A DNA stretch of 64,000 nucleotides from Aotearoamyces nothofagi (taxonomy: Eukaryota > Ascomycota > Leotiomycetes > Leotiales > Tympanidaceae): the NCBI GenBank assembly GCA_015345905.1, contig JADDTR010000005.1, forward strand, positions 62,001 to 126,000, read 5' to 3'. Made by a program: the position numbers and the translations under genes. The notes under the pieces were generated by a model, which searched no databases, had not been told where the DNA came from, and saw only the letters and a list, made by a program, of their open reading frames with translations. Position 1 is the stretch's first letter, and the number at the start of each line of letters is the position of its first letter. This document shows, piece after piece, positions 35,521-45,900 of this stretch.

Positions 35521-36126
35521 GAGAAGACGTCGTGATGGCGATATCCCTGGGCGCTCAAATGCCCCATGGATGCAGCAGTAACAGCTGCATTGCCGCACCG
35601 CATGCTCTCTCGTGCATGCTCATGCGCATGCATGTCGAGTCTCGCAGGCTGTCTGTTCACTAGGCCGCACCGGCGTCGATATGCCTCCGTCCTCGATGAC
35701 GACTACTCGGCGGGACAATTTCAGGGCCACCAGCGGCCCCGTTCGTGCCGACGGTATATAACCCGGCCATCCGCCACCGAGGCTGGCACCGCAGCATCGC
35801 CGGCCCGGCCGACACGCCGAGAGCCAGAGCCCTGCTTGGCAGCGCTTGGCCAGCTTCGCTGTCGCGCTGCGGCCCCGCTGCCGCTGCTGTTTTGTTTCCC
35901 TCGCTGCCCGCGTTCCGTCTCGGCGCGCCAGCGAAGGGTCGGTCCCCATCGACCTCTCTTGAACTGTTAATGTATGTAGGCCAAGGCCAAGCATGCAAGA
36001 ATGCACGCAAGAATGCACACCTGCTAGCCCTGTACTGCTCTGCTCCTTCTGTTTCCACCGGCACCGCACCAAGGTCGATGTGCCAACTCTCGGCTAGGAC
36101 GGCTTGGATATACTGTGCATGTATTC

Positions 36127-36400
36127 CTGCTGGGAAAAAGGCTGGTATATACAAATCTGGCTTTTTGCTTCATCGGGAAATGATGAGGCCTTCGAGCCGA
36201 TTGCTGGGTTTGTTTTTAGGGTGTTATTATTTCTTCGTCAGTTACTGACGAGTGCTTGGAGTCAATATTGCGCTGGTTTTTGTTTTAGGGGTTGTTATTT
36301 CCTCGTCAGTTACTGACGAGTGCTTCGAGTCAATTGCCAGTCTTATTTCAGGTGTATTATTCCTCTCGTCATTCACTGACAAAGCAGAAAATCAGTCGGC
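36127..36400 (+). repeat. Dispersed repeat, copy B, with internal tandem expansion
   Basis: The left end (CTGGTATATACAAATCTGGC) and right end (GAGTCAATTGCCAGTC then TTATTTCAGGTGTATTATT and CATTCACTGAC) match copy A at 946-1085. Between them a unit of roughly 75 bp is repeated: the block TCGTCAGTTACTGACGAGTG with a following GAGTCAAT occurs twice, and a related third version with CTCGTCATTCACTGAC closes the array. TCAGTTACTGA inside the block is a short inverted repeat. It has no coding capacity of note. Confidence 0.7.
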
Positions 36401-36805
36401 TGCAGAGTTGGCTACTTCAAGTATGGTGCATGCGCTGTTTTGAGCGAGAGGCAGTCCGCTAATTCAGGACAGTAACAGCAGAGCTATGGCACATGGAGGC
36501 TTGAGCGAGGCTTTTAGATATCATTGCAGAATGGCTCCCGCTCTGCCCGTTTCGGCTGTTGGGGAATATGGTGGAAGGCGACTGTGAATGATGGGGGGCT
36601 TGCATTTTGGACTAGATGGGATGGTCATGTGGAAGCAGGTCGATTCAAGGAGGAGAGACAACGATTCTTTCGTTGAGCCTCTAAGAGATCCCCCTATTGC
36701 GCCACAGAGTCACAGACCAAGAATCTATAGGGGTACCGGACCTTCATAAGAAGAAAAAAAAATCCCTTTTCTTGATGCACAACTGATCGAGCCGCAACAC
36801 ATACG

Positions 36806-37379
36806 ATGGAAACCATGCTGCCATCTATAGGGGCACCGGTCCTCCAAAAGACGACCCCTCATGTCTCGGTCGCCGCGCTGCGCACAACAGATCGAATCGC
36901 GGAGCCGGAGACGCGCGAGGAGATCCCCGAGAGCACTGTCGAGAGCGACACGAGCGTGGCCGAGGTCGTCGTCGAGAGGGCACCCTCACCGGCCCCTCTT
37001 CTGGAAATCGAGACGAGTTCGGACGTGGCAGCGAGGCCCAGCAGGCGCCGTGGGTGCCTGGGGAAGAGCAGAGACGAGAACGCGGGCGTGAGGGGCATGG
37101 TCAGGAGGGCTAGGGCGGCCGTCAGAGCCGCTATCGAGAGGATTGTAGGTCTCTTCTCTTCTCTTTTTCTCCTCTTCTCTAATCTCACCCCCACCGCACC
37201 TCAGCCCCCCCCCCCCCCCCCCCTTCCTCCCTCTCCTAACCCCCCATCGTGCTCCAACACGCACGCACGCACGCACTTACTGACCCCGCCCCCCTCCCCC
37301 CCAGAAGGCGCGCCGCCGCCGCCGCCGTCGCAGAGCCGAGATCCTGTCGGCCATCATATCGGACGATTACGACTTCTAG
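36806..37379 (+). CDS. Small unknown protein with a basic, Arg-tract C-terminus
   Basis: Two exons (36806-37144, 37305-37379) give 137 aa. The intron (donor GTAGGT, acceptor CCCCAG) contains a C homopolymer of about 20 bases. The first exon is acidic and Ser/Thr-rich, then turns basic (SRRRGCLGKSRDE, VRRARAAVRAAIERI); the second encodes KA, eight arginines, then AEILSAIISDDYDF and a stop. A clean acidic end after an Arg tract and a good splice junction argue that this is a real gene, but I recognise no family. Without the splice the frame continues into Pro-rich low-complexity sequence, which looks spurious. The basic tract could be a nuclear signal or RNA contact. Confidence 0.5.
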
Positions 37380-38061
37380 CCAGCGCGCCTAGCAGAGCAA
37401 CAATTCGCCTTCGCGTATTCTGGTTTTCGGATCTGCATCGCTTGCCGAGACGTCTCGGTGATGTTCGATAAGATAAGATGCGGATTCTTTTTTCCCAACG
37501 GTGAAAACTCGAGAGAACTCTTTTTGACGGCGCTCTCTTTTCCCTATCTCTTCTCTTCCCTGACGGGGGGGTTTTTTTTTTCTTTCGGCGCTGGCGAGGG
37601 GCCGGGCGCTGGCTGGAGTTTGGGAGCTTTGCGTGAGGGGGGACAATGAGGGACTTTTATATATATATATACCATACCATAAACGGAGGGGGGGAATTCC
37701 CGCGGCTGAGATTTTTTTTTTTTGAACACGCGGCAAGGCGAGCGGCGCATCTGGTGCAGGCATCGATCACGGGACATGTATAGAGGGCAGCTGGATAAAC
37801 TGTGAATAAAAATAATACAAACATCATCTTCGACTCTTATCGCTACAAAAACGTGGTGCAAAAAAGACGTTCAGATCCGCCTAACGCCAGACGTCCCTCC
37901 CATCTCCGTCTAAATCCCAATCCCCCACCCCCCCGTCCCAACCTCTTGACTTGACCTTCCCATCCCAAAAAAAAAAAAACTCCTCCATATACAGACCTCT
38001 CTACGCAGAGCTGGAAAGCCCAGAGCCGAGACGAACAAGACCTGGCCGCGAGATCCCAAGC
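37380..38061. other. Intergenic between convergent genes
   Basis: Homopolymer runs of T, G and A and a short TA run are present (37560-37730, 37930-37980). No gene is seen. Confidence 0.55.
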
Positions 38062-40767
38062 CTACTTCTCATCCAGCATCTCGCCGAACTGGCTCTTCCT
38101 CTTGCCGTCGGCACCGAGCAGCGGGCCGCGCCTCGCGGGGCTTGCGCTCCCAGCGCTCAGGTAGTCGGCCGCGTCGCGGCCACCGCGCGGCGGCGTCGGC
38201 GGGCTGACGGGCGACGAGAGGGCTGCCAGCGTGTCGCCGCGCGGTGCGTGCGGCGGCGTGCTGGGTGCTGTGCCTGGACGGCTGCCGGTGCCGAGTCCGG
38301 AGGCGGCGTCGCGGACGGAGGCCTTGTCTGCCGCGGAGTTGTCGGTTGGTTGGGGGTTGGAAGTGGCCTGCGGGTCTGACCGAGAGGGGCCGAGACTCGG
38401 CGAGTCGGGGCGTGGGACGCCGTGGGGGACACCGGGTGACTGCACTGGTGAGATAGTAGGCTTGGATGATGAGGGGTTGGAGCGGCGCTGGGAGGGCGCG
38501 GTGCTGCTGCTTGCGGAAACGGCCGAGGTACGGCTTGATTGAGAGAGGGAGGGGCGGATGCCTGTTACTGTGTTGCTGTTGGGTTTGGGGATGAATGCCA
38601 TTCCTGTGCCGGAGAGTTCTTGAATTTGTGACGTATCTGGGTTTTGATTGTTAGTTTACGTATTTGAGTAGAGGGCAGAGAGGTGGCATAATTGTAGATG
38701 GAATAATGGGAAGGGCATAGACATACCAGGCATCTCATGGACTTGATTCCCTTCAGCCTCAGAAATGACAACTTGGGATAGTGGGGTTTCTATATCCTCA
38801 TACGGACTTCCTGGCGTATCATCCGATGATGTAACAGTCGGTTCCTTAGTATCAGCGCCCCGTATCCAGCTGAGGACCCGGTAACGATTAGTGTCGGAGT
38901 TGGCAGTGAGGCTGTCGCCATGCTTGCGAAGATAGCGGCGTTTATGCCAGAGGAAGACACATACAACTATGGCACTGAGAGCAACGAGGCCAAGCACAAC
39001 ACCGAGTACTGGACCGAGCCATTTCGGAATACCACCCCCGCCACTTTGTGCTGGTTGAGGCGTAGGTGATGGGCGGGTGTTGTTAGTAGAAGTGGTATTT
39101 GTGGAGGCATAGGGGTAGTAGTTCTTTATCTTTGAATAGTCGTAAGGAGTTGCGAAGATAGAAGCTAAGCTCTGATTCGACCAGGTTACCGGAGACGTCG
39201 TGTCGGCGTTTCCAGCCTCATTACCGCCAATCATATTCCATATCATGTCTGGAATCGAGTAGTTTCTATAAACGGTCGGATCGTAGGAGGTCATCCACTC
39301 CAGACTGGACAGATTGAAAGCTTGGACTATCCCACCATCGAGACATGTAAGCGAGTTTCCAGTGAATGGAGTATATCCACCGATAACCAGCATTTGGTCT
39401 GGATAAGGCTTTATACACCTGTGACCTGCACGGGCGTGGGAGGAATTTCCAGCAGCGACACGCATCCACATGAATGATGGGACGGAAAGGATATAAACGT
39501 CGTCGGAGAAGTCCTTGGTTTGGCTAATGCCATCGAAGCCGCCATACCAGTATATGCTATGACTACTATAGTCCTGAGCCGATGCTACTACTGTACAGCC
39601 TTGAGTTGTGGCTCCGGGAGGTTGACCCGTGGTCTCTTGCATGAACCAGGAGCCAGTGGCAATGTCATAGACAGCTACTGTTGACATGAAATTTGGACTA
39701 TCGGTTTGCTGGCGGGCGTTAGTCATTCTCTAGAATATATTAGCTGCTGAAGACTTACACTTTCAGCCATTTGTGTAGCGCTGAGGGATAGATTTACAGT
39801 GGCATAGACTGGATCTACCACTCCTCCGATTGCTATGAGAACCCCTTGCTTTGACACTGGGATCCAAACGAGCTCTGGGTTTGCACGCCCTGGAACCGTT
39901 GTTGGTAACGTCTGGTTCGTCCATATCTCTCCTTCCTGACTACTCATATCCACTGATATCAAAGTATTTGATAGGACATCTGCATTTACCGTTTCGTTTG
40001 CAGATTCGTAATATATGGTTCCAGAACTTGCAGACCTCATTCCTCCAAAATAATAACCCATGTTCTCTGATGGCACGCTAACTCCACCGCCATAGGTTAC
40101 ATAGCGACTGATCCCATCTGGAAGCGTTTCTTCGAGGAATCCCGGTATGAACTTCTTTCCAGGAGCTCCGTACCAATAAGCTTCATAGCCTTCGACTGAA
40201 GTTGCACCGGGAAGTGTGTAAGCATCTGATTGCAAGAGAAGACCGCCATATGTATACCATTCGCCATCATTGGCAAACATCCATCCATCATAATAATTTG
40301 GTCCGATATTGTTGGCTGCCCCATTGTTGGGCGCCTTGGAAATCGTATTGAAAACCTGACTCATGTTCTGAACCATATTGAAAGGTGTGCTGAAGTTCAA
40401 CAGATATACAAGACCTAGTAGATTTCCTTTTCAGAGTAAGCATTATACTATAGAATTGATACATTGAAGCACTGCAGCACCCACCATCATATGTTGCCTG
40501 ACCATATGTGCCATCAGACATGCCTGGAGCCCACCACAAATAGCCTCCGTCGATATATAAAGTGTCCCGAATAACGGCAGCTACACGAAGTTAGTGATAT
40601 ATTCGTGAAAGGCCCTATGTTGAGTATCTTCCGGCTCTCTTACCTCGTGGCAGTTGCCATTGACACATGGTGGCATTGACCTGACCTGTTTGCCATCCTG
40701 ATTCTTGTGCACTACAAAATCCCGCAAATAGAACAAAATATGCCAAAAAATGCTGTAAGATGGCCAT
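38062..40767 (-). CDS. Secreted kelch-propeller protein with one transmembrane helix and cytoplasmic tail
   Basis: Five exons (40767-40644, 40580-40485, 40414-39759, 39708-38727, 38636-38062) give 810 aa. It begins with a signal peptide (FLAYFVLFAGFCSA then QE). The extracellular part has kelch or galactose-oxidase-like strands, such as TLYIDGGYLWW, YVTYGGGVSVPSE, LIAIGGVVDP, YWYGGFDG and LVIGGYTPF, and several Asn-X-Ser/Thr sites. A Gly-rich hinge precedes one membrane helix (WLGPVLGVVLGLVALSAIVV, about residue 525) and a basic stop-transfer HKRRYLRK. The tail is Ser/Pro-rich and probably disordered. The fourth intron acceptor was chosen at CGCCAG, with branch CTAAC, because the nearer TAG would leave a 29-nt intron. 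Fungal proteins of this plan are common; role unknown, plausibly surface sensing or wall binding. Confidence 0.85.
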
Positions 40768-42924
40768 GTCGTAAGAACAGATAATATTATATTCCTTCTA
40801 ATACGACAATATAGAGATACAAGATGAAGGGACTCAGCGTATCGCAAGATGAATATTAAATTGAGAACAAGATGGTCCAGTGTAACTTGTTGAAAGCAGC
40901 CACTTGATAAGTTCGAAGGACGATTCCGCCACATGCACCTGCGCAACCACCCACTTCTTTTGATTTGATAGTGAGTCCGAAAACTGGCCCGGAAAAGAGA
41001 ACTCCCATAGATAAACAATGAAAGTATGACGGTACCGACGTGTGAAATATGCCGATTCCGGAAGCATTCTTTGTTCTGTCAGCACATGCCCCGCTTCGAA
41101 TGTGGCTGCATGTCGATGGGCCAGAAGATAAATCGCATATAAGAACAAAGCAAACTGACAAGTCCGAATTGGCTAGCACCATTCCGGACATGTATATTGA
41201 TATTCAATTGGAGTACAGTGCCAAAGACAGTTCAGCTTCAGACCAGGCATTCCTCAGCCTTGCGACGTGATCACGAAATAATGCCGTGCATCCATAAGCC
41301 GACGGGGCATAAACCCAGAGACGCCATCCTTATCAACTCCGGAATAAATAAGAGGCATTAAGCTATCAATTGCCAGGGCAAATAGCCGTGACTTATGAAG
41401 GATTCAACTGAGTGCGCCATGGAATATACTGAAGGGCTCCTGTGCATCTAGGTGTGGACCACGGTGGTGGGCTCGTTCGGCCGGTCGCATGATTGAGAAG
41501 CTGTCAGCAGTTCTTTGTCCCCCAGAGGAGGGAAGCATCCCCGCCATCCATTGCTTCAACGTGCCATCTGTCCTCCCGTGGTATACGAGGTACTCGGTCC
41601 AGAGGCAGCGATCTGTGGCTGCGGCTCAGCGGGTTGAATGCAAGCAGTTAGCAAAGCATCGGGTCAGATACCGAAGTGGCTCGCTATCCTTGAAGTGGCC
41701 TGCAACTCTAGTGAGTGTATAACGGGCACACAGCAGGTGCAGAGAGGTATAGAAAGATGCAGACTTCAGAGACCAGACGGGCATGGACCAGGGCAACAAC
41801 GACAAGGTGCGGCAACAAGCATTCGAGAATCGAGGGCTGTCCCGCAGGCCGAGCCACTAGGCGACTGTGGGGTTAGCCTGTCCCATGTCAGCACGTACAC
41901 CACCTCCTCCACCATAGGCCATCCCCGTGATGGAGGGGGCCACCTTCTTCTGAAAATAGAGTTAAAGATATAATATGCATAAGCTGAATATGCAGCAGCT
42001 GCAGCAGGGCCGAATCATTCTATACTCAATCCTAGCAGAACCCAGCCAAAACAGGCTTTGTTCAGCGTGCTGCCTCCACCTCGTCCGATGCACCTCGATG
42101 GTACTTACGCCCCCATCATTGCGCATCTCAGAAGAGCTGGGGACAAATGGTGAGCAGGTCCGAGTAATCACTCAGTACAGTTAAGGCACCCCGAATCACT
42201 CCACCACTCCATCTCCGCCATGCCAGCGCACGCATCTGGCTGTCTACGGACGACATTACCCCTCAGCAGCCTTCTTGTAAGGCGTGGTACTGCAGACGTC
42301 CTACAGTACCTTTCTGCCGAACCAGGTACGACTATTGCCTTATTGTGAGATTTCATTGACTCCCCTCCCCGGTAAAGCAAACATGCAAGAGTTGCACGTC
42401 CAGTCCGTGGGAAGATGCGTTGGTGTGTCTGATGCCATCCCAGTCCTCCACAGAGCAATGCATTTGCTGCTGTTGAATATAGACCGACCGGACTAACCTA
42501 GGATCCATCGTATGGGCAAGGGAGGGTGTAATTCTAGACCAAAGGCCGGGTCACCCAAGTGGTACTTCTTAAGTATTCCCCGCAACCTTTCCAGATCATT
42601 ATCAGGAGCGGTGGCTTGCATCCATTTAAAAGCCTCCGCCACGAGTCAGACTCATCCTACCAACTGTACTGTGTAATCGGAAGCGAACTGGGTCTTGATT
42701 CTGGTGTGGAGTTTTCCAAACTCAGCCTCAGGCTTGGCTTGGAAATTGAGTAAGAATATATTACGAGGTATACCATCTAGCCTACGGGAAATCATTGTTG
42801 TCCTACATAGTGGAAGTGCGTTCCCGTCTTCAACCACGCTCGCTCACGGATTGAAGCTGCATAGCAGCCGTTAATCGCCATCTTTATAGAACCAGGATAC
42901 TAGTGTTTTGTTTGAGCTGGGTTG
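40768..42924. promoter_or_regulatory. 2.2-kb divergent intergenic between the kelch and Thr-rich surface protein genes
   Basis: Two secreted-protein genes diverge from this stretch. No gene is visible; short frames show no family resemblance. The length suggests complex control, but I see no clear factor site. Confidence 0.55.
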
Positions 42925-45900
42925 ATGATGTCTCTATTAAGAATTGGATGTATCCTAGGATTTCTAGCAGTAGTGCAGGCAGATGGTGTTTATGTGAATA
43001 CTTCTACATCAACGCAGCAACAGTCAAATCCTACCCTGCTTCAAGAGTCTAACTGCAAGCCGTCGACGATATGGGCCACCGCTACCGTGACAGCCCAGTC
43101 CGAGGGCACTGAAGTAGAAGGGAGTAGTGATGGTAGTAATGGTGGCTCTGGGGATCAATGCGATAAGACGTGTATCAAAACAGAGACTTGTTATATTACC
43201 CTTCCAGGCCACGACTATAGCTATACAACAACTGTTAAGTATGTTGAAAAATCTCCGCTCCAAATTAATGATAATTGCTTATATGTATAGTTATATAACA
43301 ACCGTTTGGTAGGCATGATATAGAAGCACGTGTTAGAAGAAGAGACTTATGAACTATAGGACGCCAACGACAATCACTAACTACACTACAATCACTGAAA
43401 CAACAACAACAGAATCAGATTACTATGTCACGGTATGCCACGTCCTGTTATTGGATTTTAATTGTCAATCTGCTGATGTTAAAAAGGTTACCGATTATAA
43501 GAATCAAACGGCAAGCTAAAATCTGTAGAATACTGGGCTTTACTAACTCGTAGCAGTTTACTACCACCGAGGAGACTGATGTGTATAAAACGGTAATCAC
43601 CATTCCTCGAGTGTTAATACTCTTCGTTGCTCTTTACTGACAATCAAAAGACCACAGACAGCTATTACAGCACTTTGACAGATGTTGAAACTGTAGGGTT
43701 TCTTATCCAGTGCTTTTGAAATATCTACTAAATTTTTATTAGACTACCAAGGACATCTATCACAACGTCACGGACCTTGAGACAGAAACTCGTACGGTAA
43801 CGGATTTCTCAACAGAGAAGGAAACGTAAGAACCCTGACCTCCTTCTCATCCCTTGTTGAGCCACATGAGGGATATATCATACAGGATACTACCATCATT
43901 GGTCCCTCGGTTTTTAAACAAAGGAGATATGGGGATCCCACTTGAATTGTTTCAAGTGTAGCGAAGTGATGAACTAATTTCAAATCTCTTTAGAACTACG
44001 ACGACGGATATCTCTCTGACCACACTGACTGTAGAACTTACAACAACAATTGTGAGATTAGCGTTCTCTGGTGTAAAGAGACATTGGCTGATTTGGAAAT
44101 AGTCTTATCCTGTCACAACGACAATTTCGGTATCTTATGGGTGAGATCTTTTGGCAGATACAGAAAGTATATTTTACTAATAAACTCTAGCTATCCTGTC
44201 ACTACAACAATTTGGACCACAGAAACTTCGACGTATTCAACGACATCAGTATCTACGTACACGCAAAATAACAATTATACGGATACCGAGACAGCTACTG
44301 TATGTTATAATCCTTTCCACATATATCTTCAACTTAGCCTCATTTTTGCTAACTCGTCCTGGAGGCAACTCTCACTTCACCAACTACTGTAAGTTTCAAG
44401 CTCTCAAAAGTTGGCTTCTTCGGAAAACCCTTTGCAACCTCATCATGGTCTGAAAAATGGTTGGGTTTGCAAGTTTGGAGCATGATAAAGTCTCATGCTT
44501 AGCAATTCTAATCACATCTCCAGGTTGTTTCTATTACTACAGAATTCATTTCCACGTCCTATCCCTATGACGTTGTGACTACAGCCACGGAAACTGAAAA
44601 GGAAGAGATTACAATCACGGAATTAACTCCTACCACTGTTATTTCTATTTCTGACATTATAGTAAGTCAAATCAGCTTCCAAAGATAGTACTTATATCTC
44701 GTCGCTAAGACTAATCGCCAAGATCCCAACAACAACGACCGTAATATCACTCATTACAACCTCCTATCCAATTACGGTAATAAGTGCCATTACGCAAACA
44801 TTAAGCTTGCCAGGATCAACGTCAACTGTTATCAGCCTTATTCCAACCGTCTCCTGGATTACAACGACACTAACACAAATCTTTACCGAGACTGATACTG
44901 TTGCTACTCTGGGTTCGAGTGAGTTAAACCAAGTATCCTTTTGAGAACTGCATTAAATTTATTTAATTTAGCCACTACAGCGACAATCATCACGACATAT
45001 ACTCAGCCAGCCAGTACTGTTACAACTTCAGTTTCGGGAAGTCTGACAACAATTACTATCCCTGGGTCTACAATAACCTCCACCTTACCGCCCGTAACTG
45101 TACCAACAAGTATGTTAGAATTGAACTCCGTACAGATGAATCTAACTTATAATTATAGCTATTACAGACTTTATTCTTACCACGGTGCCAACAAGTAAGT
45201 CAAATTAGCCTATATATATCACTTATAATTTGGCACTAACTTCTACCCATAGCAATTACAGATGTCAGCATTACAACATTTATCCAGCCAGCGAGCACTG
45301 TTACAACTTCAGTTTCGGGAAGTCTGACAACAATTACTATCCCTGGGTCTACAATAACCTCCACCTTACCACCCATAACTGTACCAACAAGTATGTTAGA
45401 ACTAACTCCGTACGGATGAATCTAACTGATAATTTTAGCTGTGACAGATGCGGTTCTTACCACGGTACCGGTACCGACGAGTAAGATAGACTAGCCTACA
45501 AATTACCTTCAACTAGCCACTAACTTCTATCCATAGCTGTTACAGACGTCATTATTACTACGGTACCAACGAGTGAGTTATGGTAGCCTCTATTTTACTT
45601 ACAAGTAGCCTCTAACCTTTACCCGTAGCCACTACAGATGTCAGCATTACAACAATTACCCAGCCAGCAACTACTATTACAACTTCAATCTCTGGAAGCT
45701 TGACTACAATTACTCTACCTGGGATCACAGTAACGTCAACCTTGCCTATACCTACAAGTAAGTAAGAGAGCCTAAAATCGTCTGTAAAGCTAACTCTCTA
45801 TTTAGCCGTTACCGATATCAGCGTCAGCATTAGTATTGCCATAACTGTCTTGCCAGCCAGTACGGTTACAACTACTGTCTCCGGAAGTTTGACAACAATC

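Larger units (their letters stand above)
33098..36805. other. 3.7-kb gene-free stretch with short tandem repeats and a dispersed repeat
   Basis: No family-like or codon-like frame is visible on either strand. Composition is mixed and mostly GC-rich. It contains a 9-bp tandem run (33672-33720), a 10-bp tandem run (35461-35520), the expanded copy of a dispersed repeat (36127-36400), and a 31-bp imperfect direct repeat (36727-36757 and 36824-36854, TCTATAGGGG-type core) that runs into the next gene. Confidence 0.6.

Noticed and set aside
43239-43359. Extra 18-nt exon at 43291-43308 in the surface-protein gene
   Set aside because: Splice motifs and phase fit, but the gene also reads correctly without it; left as optional rather than included.
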